DNA of 14,308 nucleotides from Eimeria necatrix (GCF_000499385.1 NW_013654723.1:1-14308); one strand, 5' to 3'; positions 1-7,967 are shown, counted from the first letter of the stretch. Translations and numbers: made by a program. Notes: generated by a model from the sequence alone, not told the origin.

Positions 1-143
1 GGTTGGGGGGGGGGGCTTCAGCGAGGGTTTACTGCAGGCGCTGGGGTTTAGAGGCGCTAGGATTTGGAGGCGCTAGGGTTTAGGGTTTGGGGTTTAGGGT
101 TTGGGGTTTAGGGTTTAGGGTTTAGGGTTTAGGGTTTGTGCAG
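1..143 (+). repeat. Intron tail with TTTAGGG/TTTGGGG telomere-like repeats
   Basis: From about 80 to 137 the sequence is a near-perfect run of TTTAGGG with TTTGGGG variants, ending in the acceptor TTTGTGCAG of the first visible GDH exon. The left part is G-rich and less regular, with a run of 11 G near the edge. This is an interstitial array inside a gene, not a chromosome end. Confidence 0.85.
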
Positions 144-232
144 CATGTTGGACTTGCTGCTGCCGCACCACGACGTGGTGGATCGCTTGGGAATTCCGGA
201 GGTTTGCTTTTTGGGGCCAGACGAAAACACAG
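144..232 (+). CDS. GDH exon a (LGPDEN segment)
   Basis: Encodes the segment from MLDLLLPHHDVVD to FLGPDENT, a conserved stretch just before the FTTGK motif of large GDHs. The acceptor is TTTGTGCAG ending at 143, directly behind a TTTAGGG array. The donor is G|GTGATT at 233. It begins with the last base of a split codon, so an upstream exon is required; the ATG at 145 is therefore an internal methionine, not a start. It ends in phase 1. Confidence 0.87.
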
Positions 233-1266
233 GTGATTTCTTTTCGAAACATTTTTAATTATTTTAAACATTTTAGATCATTTTAAACCATTTTAGATCA
301 TTTTAAGTCACTTTTAATCATTTCAAATCATTTTAAATCACTTTTAATCACTTTAAATCGTTTTAAATCACTTTAAATCTTTTTAAATCACTTTAAATCA
401 TTTTAATTCACTTTAAATCATTTTAAATCATTCTAAATCATTCTAAATCATCTTAAATCACTTCAAATCATTTTAAATCATTTTAAATCATTTTAAATCA
501 CTCTAAATCTTTTTGAGTCATTTTAAATCTTTTTAAATCATTTTAATGCAAATTTAATTCAAATTTGAAACAAAATGAGGGTTTTGGAGGGTTTAGGAGG
601 GCGTAGGAGGGTTTGAAGGGTTTAGGAGGGTTTAGAAAGGGTTTAGAAGGGTTTGAAGAGGGTTTAGAAGGGTTTGAAAAGGGTTTAGAAGGGTTTATGA
701 GGGTTTAAACGCGTTTAAGGGGGTTTAAAGGATCAGGGAGGGTTTACGAGGGTTTGAAAGTTATCCGAAGGGTTCAAAAGAATCCTAAAGGGGTTTAAAA
801 GGGTTTAAAAGGGTTTAAAAGGGTTTAGAAGGGTTTAAAAGGGTTTAAAAGGGTTTAAAAAGGTTTAACAGGGTTTAGAAGGGTTCAAAAGGGTTTAAAA
901 GGGTTTAAAAGTGTTCAAAAGGGTTTGTTAGGGTTTAAAAGGGTTTACAAGTGTTTAAAAGGGTTTAAAAGGGTTTAAAAGGGTTTAAAAGGGTTTAACA
1001 TGGTCTTCGAGGGTTTCAAATGGCCTAGAAGGGTTTAAAAGGGTTTAAAAGGGTTTAAAAGGGTTTAAAAGGGTTTAGGAGGGTTTAGAAGGGTTTAGAA
1101 GGGTTTAAAAGGGTTTAAAAGGGTTTAAAAGGGTTTAAAAGGGTTTAAAAGGGTTTAGAAGGGTTTTGGAAAGTGCGATAACTCGGCGAATATAGATCGG
1201 ATTCGCCTGGTTTTTGCTGCTGCTGCATGCAGCAAAGCTGCTGCATGCAGCAGCGAGCTGCGTGCA

Positions 1267-1309
<43 letters not shown>

Positions 1310-1469
1310 AGCAACTGGGGGCCTCCCCGACTGGGCCGCGGAAAGGGCCCGCGAAAGAGGCGCCTGGTTTTGGAAAGCCTTCACGACTGGCAAGCGGCCG
1401 CAGAACGGAGGCATTCCCCACGACGTGTTTGGAATGACCACAGCGAGTGTGGAGACTTACGTGCGAGGC

Positions 1470-1522
<53 letters not shown>

Positions 1523-1835
1523 GCGGCGGGGGCGCTGCAGACGGCTGCTGCGAGCCAGACGCAGCAAACGCCAGAAAAATCCGACACGTAGAGCAGCAGT
1601 AGCAGCCAAACGCGACTGCAGCAGCCGCAGCAGCAGCAGCAGCAACTAGGCAGCAGCAGCAGCAGCTAGGCAGCAGCAGCAGCAGCAGCTAGGCAGCAGC
1701 AGCAGCAGCAGCAGCAGCAGCTAGGCAGCAGCTAGGCAGTGGAAGGGGCAGGTAGCAGTAAGCGCGCGTTGCAGCCCCGCCATCTCGCAGCAGCAGCAGC
1801 TGCTGCTGCCGCCCCGCCCCGCCCCCGCAGCAGCC

Positions 1836-1887
<52 letters not shown>

Positions 1888-2146
1888 GTGCTGTTGCGTT
1901 CAGGGATTTACGAGAAGTTGGGATTAGATGAAAGAGAAGTCACTCGCATTCAAACTGGAGGCCCCGATGGGGACTTGGGCTCAAACGCTTTGCTGCAGAC
2001 TAAGTCCAAAACCCTCGCCGTGGTGGATGGAGCTGGAGTCGTCTACGACCCCGAGGGTTTGCAAACCCTAAACCCTAAACCCTAAACCCTAAACCCTAAA
2101 CCCTAAACCCTAAACCCTCGCTGCCAACCCGCTGCGCCTCCGAACA

Positions 2147-2187
<41 letters not shown>

Positions 2188-2701
2188 TGGTGTTTGTGTT
2201 TTCGGGTTTTGCCATTAATGCATTTGAAATTTATTTTGTTTTTTATTTCAAAAAATAAAAATAAAAGTTTGTTTTTAATTGAGTGGAGTTTGGGGTTTTT
2301 AATTGAGTTTGGGGTGAAGTGCGATTGCGAATTCAAGTTCGTTCAAAAGCAAAAAGTGGATCCAACTTGAACAGTTCGCGAAACTGGTCGATTTCGGCAC
2401 CAAATTGAATAATTTGGACATCTTTGAACTCCAAATTTAAAATAGAATTCATTTAAAAGTCAATTAATCGCAAAAATTAATTAAAATGGCCGAAAAACGG
2501 AAGATCGGGGCGGGCGGCGCGCGAGTTGCGGTGTACGTACACCTGAGAACTGCGCGCAGGACTCAACGCCGAAGAGCTGCGGCGGTTGGCCAGTTTGCGA
2601 TTTAAAGGAGAAAAAACTTCTTCAATGCTTTTCGACTCTTCTCTTTTGTCTCCCAAAGGTTTCAAAGTTCCCCAAGACGCCAGGGATATCACGTGAGGCC
2701 T

Positions 2702-2746
<45 letters not shown>

Positions 2747-2921
2747 TGTCTGTTGCTGCTGCTGCTGCTGCTGCTCTTACTTGTATTGCTGTGTCCCTCA
2801 AACTCACGAATACTGCGCTGCTGCTGCTGCTGCTGCTGCTGCAACTACACGCACGAAACTGCTGCTGCTGCTGCTGCCACGACCACGACGCCTCCGCTTC
2901 CGCCACCACCACCGCTGCCAC

Positions 2922-2972
<51 letters not shown>

Positions 2973-5664
2973 AGGCTGCCGGACGGGACTTACGTGGCGA
3001 GCGGGATAGAGTTTCGGAACAACTTTCACTTGTCGGAGTTTGCAGTTTGCGACTTGTTCAACCCCTGCGGGGGCCGGCCGGCCTCCATAAATCCCCAAAA
3101 CGTCGAAAAACTTTTCGAGCAGCAAACTGGAATTCCGAAGTTCAAATTTATTGTCGAAGGCGCCAACGTTTTCATCACCGACGAGGCCAGGAGGGAACTC
3201 GAAAACCGCGGAGTCATTCTCTTCAAAGACGGAAAGTCTCTTTTCTTTTTTGGTCTTTTTTGATCTTTTTTTTGATCTTTTTTGTCCTTTTTTTGTTCTT
3301 TTTTGATCTTTTTTCGTCTTTTTGTTCTTTTTTTGTTCTTTTGGGGGCTTTTTGGACCACTTTTTGGCTTTTTTTCGTCTTTTTGGGGATTTTTCGGTCT
3401 TTTTTTCACTTTTTTGTCTCTTTTTGGTCCTTTTTTGGTCTTTTTTGGTCTTTTTTTGATCTCTTTTTCATCTTTTTTGGTCTTTTTCATCTTTTGGGTC
3501 TTTTTTTGGTCTTTTTTTGGTCTTTTTTTGATCTTTTTTGATCTTTTTTGATCTTTTTTGATCTTTTTTGATCTTTTTATTCCTCTTTTTGTTCGCGGTG
3601 TTCTTTTTATTCTCGTTGTTCTGTTTATTCTTTTTTTGCTTTCTTTTTGTTCTTTTTCAATCTTTTTATTCTTTTATTATTTCTTCATTCTCCTTTTATT
3701 TTATTCTTTCTTTATTATCCTCTTATTCTATTCTTTTATTATTTCTTTTACTCTTTTTTTATTCTCCTTTTATTATTTCTTTATTCTCCTTTTATTCTTT
3801 TATTATTTCTTTTATTCTTTTTTAATTCTCCTTTTATTCTTTTATTAATTCTTTTATTCTTTTATTAGTTCTTTTATTAATTCTTTTGTTATTTTTTAAT
3901 TCTACTTTTATTATTTCATTTTTGCTTGTGGGGCATTTTGGAGTTCGAAGTGGCCGAAGGGAGTCAAATTTGAAGCATTTTGAATCCAATTTGAACTAAA
4001 TTTGAATTATTTTGAATTATTTTGAATTAAATTTGAATTATTTTGAATTATAATTGAATTGTTTTGAATTATTTTGAATTATAATTGAATTATTTTGAAT
4101 TATTTTGAATTAAAATTGAATTATTTTGAATTATTTTGAATTATTTTGAATTATTCTGAATTATTTTGAACCCAGTTTGAATCCAATTTGAATCCAATTT
4201 GAATCCAATTTGAATCCAATTTGAACTAAATTTGAACTATTTTGAATTATTTTGAATTATAATTGAATTATTTTGAATTTTAATTGAATTATTTTGATTT
4301 AATTTGAATTAATTTCATTTAAATCTGGAAAAGTTCCGTTTTTGTCTTCAGCTTCCACCAACAAGGGCGGAGTCACGAGCAGCAGCATGGAGGTCTTGGC
4401 GGCGCTTTCGCTGACTGAAGAGGAGTTCGACCGCCACATGCGAGTGAGAGTTCAAACTGCATTATTTTTTGAATTTTGGACTTTTTTGGATCTTTTTGGA
4501 CTCTTTTTGGATCTTTTTGAACTCTTTTTGAGTGTTTTTGAACTCTTTTTGAACTCTTTTTGAACTCTTTTTGAACTCTTCTTCCGTTTCTGCAAACTTT
4601 AGCAAAAAATAATCCTTTAATTCCGCAGTTGCGCCTTCAAACGCCGAAAAACGGCGAAGTTCTGAAAATTCAAACTTGAACGCCAAGCGAGCCAAACTTC
4701 GCGGGAAAGTCGCCGGGAAACTCCGAAAAAAGCATAAATTGGAATAAATTGGAATAAATTGGAATAAATTGGAATAAATTTGAATAAATTTGAATGAATT
4801 TGGAAATAAATTTGAACAAATTTGAATAAATTGGAATAAATTTGAATAAATTTGAATAAATTGGAATAAATTTGAATGAATTTGGAAATAAATTGGAATA
4901 AATTGGAATGCATTTGGAAATAAATTGGAATGAATTTGAATAAATTGGAATAAATTTGAATGAATTTGGAAATAAATTGGAATAAATTTCAATAAATTGG
5001 AATAAATTTCAATAAATTGGAATTAATTTGAATAAATTGGAATAAATTGGAATGAATTTGGAGCAGAAAGGGGGGAAATTCGAAGATCGCGTTGAAACCC
5101 CGCAGCATCCGCCGCGGGTTCCTCTTTCGGACTTTCCGCTTTTTTTTGATTTTGAGCTTCAAATGGTTCTCTAAATGATTTAATTTGGAATTAATTTGAA
5201 ATTAATTTGAAATTAATTTCAAATTAATTCGAAATTAAGAATTAAAATGAACTTTTTGGGGCTTTTTCGTTCGCTTTCCGTCGAAATCGACTGGGTTTCC
5301 GCAGCCGGAACTTCCGCCTTCAGCTCGAATTCCCGCGGAAATTCCCCGGAAAAGTTTCTTTTTTCTTCTAATTTTGCTCATTTATGATTTATAATTCATT
5401 TATTATTCATTTATTATTCATAATTTGTTTTTTTATTTGTTTTTTTGCATTAAAAGTCCTCTTTTTGGCCTTTTCAGGTCAAAGATCCGAACAACCCGCC
5501 CAAGTTTTACAAAGAATACGTCGAAGCCATTTTGCAAAGAATTCGCGAAAACGCCAAACTCGAATTCGAAGCCATTTGGAGCGAAGCAGAAAGAACTGGT
5601 GGAATTTATTTATTTATTTATTTTAATTTAATTTAATTTAATTAATTAATTAATTAATTAATTT

Positions 5665-5716
<52 letters not shown>

Positions 5717-5865
5717 TTGTTCGTTTGTTTGTTTGTTGGTTGGTTGGTTGTTGGTGAGTTTGTTTCATTTCATCTGCCCATTTGGAGCGAAGCAGAAAGA
5801 ACTGGTGGAATTTATTTATTTATTTTATTTAATTAATTAATTAATTTATTTATTTATTTGTTTGT

Positions 5866-5896
<31 letters not shown>

Positions 5897-6057
5897 TCTT
5901 TTTATTTATTATTTATTTATTTATTTATCTATTTATTGTCTGTTTGGTGAGTTTGTTTGATTTCATCTGCCCATTTGGAGCGAAGCAGAAAGAACTGGTG
6001 GATTTATTTATTTATTTAATTTAATTAATTAATTAATTAATTTATTTATTTATTTGT

Positions 6058-6092
<35 letters not shown>

Positions 6093-6428
6093 TTATTTAT
6101 TTATCTGTTTATTGTTTGGTTGTTTGTTTGGTTGGTTGTTTGTTTATTTGGTTATTTGTTTCATTTCATCTAGCCATTTGGAGCGAAGAAGAAAGAACCG
6201 GTGGAATATTATTTTTATTTATTATATTAATTTTACTCATTTATTTATTTAATTTATTTTGTTTATTTGCTTATTTATTTATTATTTGCTTATTATTTAT
6301 TTATTTATTTGTTTATTGGTGAGTTTGTTTCATTTCATTGGGTTTTGTTGCCGAGGACTGATTCGTAGTTGCAGTTTTCACATTTCAAATGCAGCAGCAG
6401 CAGCAGCTGCTGCTGCTGCTGCTGTTGC

Positions 6429-6465
<37 letters not shown>

Positions 6466-6617
6466 CCCGCTAGTAACTGTTGTTGCTGCTGCTGCTCCCG
6501 CCACTAACTGCTGCTGTTGCTGCTGCTCACCAACTACTACTACTGCTGCGCTCCTGCTGCTGTTACTGCTGCTGCTGCTGCTGCTGCTGTTACTGCTGCT
6601 GCTGCTGTTACTGCTGC

Positions 6618-6655
<38 letters not shown>

Positions 6656-7035
6656 CAGGGATGCACAAGTGCGACTTGACGGACATTTTGTCTCAAAAAA
6701 TAAATCAACTAAAAACTGACATGGCGGGCTCCAGTGCTCTTTGGAAAGATGAGGTGAATTAATTAATTTAATTTAATTTAATTTAATTTAATTAATTAAA
6801 CTGATTCAATTAAATTAATTAATTTAATTTAATTAATTTCATTTAATTCAGATTAAATAATTAATTCAACTCAGTCAAAGAGATTTATAAAATTAAATTA
6901 AATTAATCAATTAAATGCAAACTAAGAAGAATAAATCGAAATTTCGAATTTGCACGATAAATAAATAAATAATTAATTAATTAATCTATTTATTTACTCA
7001 TTTATTTATTTATTTATTTATTTATTTATTCATTT

Positions 7036-7069
<34 letters not shown>

Positions 7070-7726
7070 TTTTATTTACTTCTTTTTAGGCACTTGTGAA
7101 TTTCGTTTTGACGAAATCCATTCCGGACGTTTTGGTGCCGGGGCTGATAAGTGTGGAGACATTTCGCCAGAGGTGAAAAACAAAATAAAAAAAGTTAAAT
7201 TAAATTAAATAATTAATTTAAATAATTAAATTAAATAATTAAATGGATTTAAATGAATTAAATGAACAGTAGATCAATTCTTGAGGGGACGGGGATTGGT
7301 TTCAGAAGAGCTAGTTTTAAAAACACGAAAAACGAACTTCTGGGGAGTTCTCGAGGGTTTAGGGTTTAGGGTTTAGGGTTTAGGGTTTAGGGTTTGAGAT
7401 GCTTGCCGGGGTGGACTCAACCACTGGGCGTGGAGGAGAGCCAGCGTTCACTGCCCAGGGCTTCCTGCTCTTAGGGTTCAAGGGCCTAGGGTTTAAAGCT
7501 AGGGTTTAGGGTTTAGGGTTTAGGGTTTAGGGTTTAGGGTTTTGCAGGGTGCCGGAGACTTACCAGCGGGCCATCTTCACCACTTTTTTGGCTTCGCGCT
7601 TTCTTTACAAACAGCCCTTTACAGCAGAGGCTTCGGCCTTCGCCTTTATTTCTTATCTCGACGAAATAAGAGTGCAAATGGCAGCAGCAGCAGCAGCAGC
7701 AGCAGCACCAGCAGCAGCAGCAGCAG

Positions 7727-7773
<47 letters not shown>

Positions 7774-7806
7774 CCCGCAGCAGCAGCAGCAGCAGCAGCA
7801 AAATGA
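144..7806 (+). CDS. Large NAD-dependent glutamate dehydrogenase (GDH2-type), C-terminal ten exons, 5' partial
   Basis: Enzymes of this family oxidatively deaminate glutamate to 2-oxoglutarate and ammonium with NAD. Joined exons: 144-232, 1312-1460, 1885-2056, 2560-2692, 2975-3231, 4352-4443, 5478-5598, 6659-6753, 7090-7172, 7548-7806, giving about 483 residues in one unbroken frame. Family motifs appear in the expected order: LGPDEN, FTTGK, GGIPHDVFGMTT, QTGGPDGDLGSNAL, VVDGAGVVYDPEGL, LPDGTYVASG, FRNNFH, NPCGGRP, VEGANVFIT, GVILFKD, TNKGGVTSSSMEVLAAL, then a less conserved helical tail. These are typical of the large (about 115 kDa and up) NAD enzymes rather than the small hexameric NADP enzyme. 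The N-terminal half, including the substrate lysine region, is left of the window. The protein appears to end in a poly-alanine/proline tail with stop TGA at 7804. The family call is firm; exact ends of exons 2 and 3 and the donor of exon 5 are less sure. Confidence 0.9.
241..560. repeat. 10-base-period AT array, unit TTTTAAATCA
   Basis: About 32 tandem, degenerate copies of a 10-base unit fill the first part of the intron at 233-1311. The period stays at 10 although individual bases vary (TTTTAGATCA, CTTTAAATCA, CTTTTAATCA). Confidence 0.9.
576..1168. repeat. 10-base-period array, unit GGGTTTAAAA
   Basis: About 55-60 tandem copies of GGGTTTAAAA or GGGTTTAGAA follow in the same intron. The left end is less regular (GGGTTTAGGA units), the middle almost perfect. 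It resembles a telomere-like TTTAGGG repeat stretched to 10 bases. Confidence 0.9.
1215..1311 (+). repeat. CTG tract with two TGCATGCA sites, closing as splice acceptor
   Basis: A (CTG)n tract (about 1268-1308) ends in the CAG acceptor of GDH exon b. Just upstream, CTGCTGCATGCAGCA-type palindromes place TGCATGCA at 1224-1231 and 1242-1249. TGCATGCA is a known target of one apicomplexan AP2 factor family; a role inside this intron is not shown. Confidence 0.75.
1312..1460 (+). CDS. GDH exon b (FTTGK, GGIPHDVFGMTT)
   Basis: Encodes LPDWAAERARERGAWFWKAF, then TTGKRPQNGGIPHDVFGMTT and ASVETY. FTTGK and GGIPHD.(Y/F)GMTT are hallmark family motifs. The acceptor is the CAG that closes a long CTG tract; the joined codon is G|CA. 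The donor is taken as TAC|GTGCGA at 1461, which keeps phase 0 into the next exon. An alternative is a GC donor a few bases on (CGAG|GCAAGC, exon end 1467), which would join to the TG at 1889-1890 and give YVR-VLLRSG. Confidence 0.82.
1461..1884 (+). repeat. GDH intron with CAG tracts punctuated by CTAGG
   Basis: CAG tracts lie at about 1470-1520, 1618-1735 and 1833-1884. Between about 1645 and 1740 the tract is broken six times by CTAGG after runs of CAG of different length. Family alignment requires this stretch to be removed: continuing exon b's frame runs to a stop at 1647-1649 and exon c is in another frame. Confidence 0.8.
1885..2056 (+). CDS. GDH exon c (GGPDGDLGSNAL, nucleotide-binding region)
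   Basis: Encodes QVLLRSGIYEKLGLDEREV, then TRIQTGGPDGDLGSNALLQT and the VVDGAGVVYDPEG strand. The GGPDGDLGSN motif belongs to the NAD-binding part of large GDHs. The start is placed after a CAG in the upstream CAG tract (CAG|CAAGTG); 1889 with a GC donor upstream is the alternative. The donor is GAGG|GTTTGC at 2057, lying inside the palindrome GGGTTTGCAAACCC (2055-2068). Confidence 0.82.
2057..2559 (+). repeat. GDH intron with reversed telomere-like array, CTG tract and palindrome
   Basis: The donor is followed by about seven CCCTAAA units (2064-2118), the only array in the window in this orientation. Then come a CTG tract (about 2149-2184), plain AT-rich DNA, and the palindrome GGTGTACGTACACC at 2530-2543, shortly before the acceptor. 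Confidence 0.82.
2560..2692 (+). CDS. GDH exon d
   Basis: Encodes LNAEELRRLASLRFKGEKTS, then SMLFDSSLLSPKGFKVPQDA and RDI. It fits between DPEG and LPDGT in the family (GL..EEL.RLA...R, then FD.S.LS..GF.V). The acceptor is TGCGCGCAG ending at 2559 and rebuilds a glycine codon (G|GA). The donor is AC|GTGAGG at 2693, phase 2, followed within ten bases by a CAG tract. Confidence 0.86.
2693..2974 (+). repeat. GDH intron: CAG tract near donor, CTG tracts near acceptor
   Basis: CAG repeats occupy about 2702-2745. CTG repeats occupy about 2752-2774, 2818-2841, 2860-2877 and 2921-2971, the last ending in the acceptor. In the transcript the CAG part could pair with the CUG parts. Confidence 0.82.
2975..3231 (+). 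CDS. GDH exon e (LPDGTYVASG, FRNNFH, CGGRP, VEGAN)
   Basis: Encodes LPDGTYVASGIEFRNNFHLS, EFAVCDLFNPCGGRPASINP, QNVEKLFEQQTGIPKFKFIV and EGANVFITDEARRELENRG-VILFKD. CGGRP and VEGAN.FIT are strong GDH2-type signatures. The acceptor is the CAG closing a CTG tract at 2974. The protein frame needs the exon to end at 3231 (GAC G), but the next two bases are GA, not GT. The nearest GT (3236) shifts the frame into a stop in the next exon. Confidence 0.86.
3232..4351 (+). repeat. GDH intron with pyrimidine-rich and TTTTGAATTA arrays
   Basis: At 3240-3580 is a T-rich array with a unit near TTTTTTGATC/TTTTTTGGTC (10-11 bases). At 3580-3920 is looser T-rich DNA with TTTTATT and TTCTTTTATT units. At about 3970-4320 is a regular 10-base array TTTTGAATTA with TTTGAATCCAA variants. 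No coding signal is seen; phenylalanine-rich reading frames here are by-products of T richness. Confidence 0.88.
4352..4443 (+). CDS. GDH exon f (TNKGGVTSSSMEVLAAL)
   Basis: Encodes STNKGGVTSSSMEVLAALSL, then TEEEFDRHMR, following FKDA in the family consensus. The acceptor is TTTTTGTCTTCAG ending at 4351. The donor is CGA|GTGAGA at 4444, phase 0. Downstream of the donor the coding resemblance stops and T-rich repeats begin. Confidence 0.88.
4444..5477 (+). repeat. GDH intron with TTTTTGAACTC and AAATTGGAAT arrays
   Basis: At about 4490-4580 lie 11-base units TTTTTGAACTC or TTTTTGGATC. At about 4735-5060 is a 10-base array AAATTGGAAT/AAATTTGAAT with some 12-base units. At 5180-5240 are short AATTAATTT units. 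The segments 4590-4730, 5065-5160 and 5260-5350 are ordinary sequence in which I see no conserved coding. Confidence 0.86.
5478..5598 (+). CDS. GDH exon g
   Basis: Encodes VKDPNNPPKFYKEYVEAILQ, then RIRENAKLEFEAIWSEAERT, the region after the catalytic core (FY..YV......I..NA.LEFE..W.E). The acceptor is GGCCTTTTCAG ending at 5477. The donor is ACTG|GTGGAA at 5599, phase 1. Its last 27 bases plus the donor are copied three more times in the following intron. Confidence 0.87.
5572..6200 (+). repeat. Tandem copies of the 3' end of GDH exon g with its splice donor
   Basis: A segment beginning CCATTTGGAGCGAAGCAG and ending in the donor GTGGAA occurs in the exon (5572) and again at 5778, 5971 and 6174, spacing 206, 193 and 203 bases. 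Copies 2 and 3 match the exon exactly over the 27 coding bases; copy 4 has two substitutions. Copies 2-4 are preceded by a shared block like TTTGTTTCATTTCATCTGC. Confidence 0.93.
5599..6658 (+). repeat. GDH intron with TTTA arrays, duplicated exon ends and CTG tract
   Basis: TTTA/TTAA arrays fill about 5604-5720, 5811-5940, 6000-6120 and 6210-6320. Between them sit three copies of the end of exon g (see separate entry). From about 6390 to 6658 is a CAG then CTG/TTG/TTA trinucleotide tract that closes as the acceptor of exon h. Confidence 0.88.
6659..6753 (+). CDS. GDH exon h
   Basis: Encodes GMHKCDLTDILSQKINQLKT, then DMAGSSALWKDE, matching the family pattern DLTD.LS.KIN.LK. The acceptor is the CAG closing a CTG/TTG tract at 6658. 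The joined codon G|GG gives ERTG-MHKC. The donor is GAG|GTGAAT at 6754, phase 0. Confidence 0.86.
6754..7089 (+). repeat. GDH intron of TTAATT and TTTA units
   Basis: About 6760-6850 is AATTAATTT-type sequence and 6980-7075 is TTTATTTA sequence. Between them lies AT-rich DNA without clear repeats. Nothing else is recognisable. Confidence 0.8.
7090..7172 (+). CDS. GDH exon i
   Basis: Encodes ALVNFVLTKSIPDVLVPGLI, then SVETFRQ, the short segment with an IP..L...GL pattern near the end of large GDHs. The acceptor is TTCTTTTTAG ending at 7089. The donor is CAGAG|GTGAAA at 7173, phase 2; AG|G rebuilds arginine across the next intron. Confidence 0.86.
7173..7547 (+). repeat. GDH last intron with two TTTAGGG blocks around a unique island
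   Basis: AT-rich sequence is followed by TTTAGGG repeats at about 7353-7395, a non-repetitive island of about 100 bases, then repeats at about 7490-7541 that run into the acceptor GTTTTGCAG. The layout is the same as in the later ABCE1 introns. Confidence 0.85.
7548..7806 (+). CDS. GDH terminal exon with poly-alanine tail
   Basis: Encodes VPETYQRAIFTTFLASRFLY, then KQPFTAEASAFAFISYLDEI, matching the conserved C-terminus (VP..YQ.AI....AS.F.Y......F.FY.Y). After RVQM come about 41 residues of alanine runs broken by single prolines, ending AK and TGA at 7804-7806. The acceptor GTTTTGCAG (7547) follows a TTTAGGG array. Translating the repeat is an inference: a donor just before it (for example AGA|GTGCAA near 7671) leading to an unseen exon is possible. 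Homopolymeric amino-acid runs are well known in Eimeria proteins. Confidence 0.8.
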
Positions 7807-7967
7807 GCGCTGCTGCTGCAGCGGGGCAAGTGCAGCGAAAATTAGCTTTGCAGCTTTTCCGTTATTCGAATTGAAGATTTTATTTGCATAAATGACTTCT
7901 TGTAATTGTTTATTTATTTATTTATTTATTTATTATTTATTATTTATTTATTTATTTATTTATTTAC

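Noticed and set aside
145..232. ATG at 145 as the start of GDH
   Set aside because: It follows a splice acceptor, sits mid-domain before LGPDEN, and large GDHs have a long N-terminal region upstream.
241..1168. CRISPR-like or minisatellite array with spacers
   Set aside because: There are no unique spacers between units and the genome is eukaryotic; it is a simple 10-base tandem repeat.
1227..1649. Long open frames with poly-Ala, Gln, Cys, Leu or Ser across CAG/CTG tracts (for example here, 2693-3125 and 6385-6719)
   Set aside because: Trinucleotide tracts lack stop codons in all frames. Only the conserved GDH segments inside or next to them are real exons, and most of the repeat parts must be spliced out to keep the frame.
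3240..3870. Phenylalanine/leucine-rich frames that look like membrane proteins
   Set aside because: They arise from TTTTTTGATC-type arrays inside a GDH intron; they show no start context, no conservation and several overlapping frames of the same kind.
5604..6320. Centromere-like AT-rich region
   Set aside because: The TTTA arrays are confined within an intron of an intact gene and are short and interrupted by exon-derived copies.
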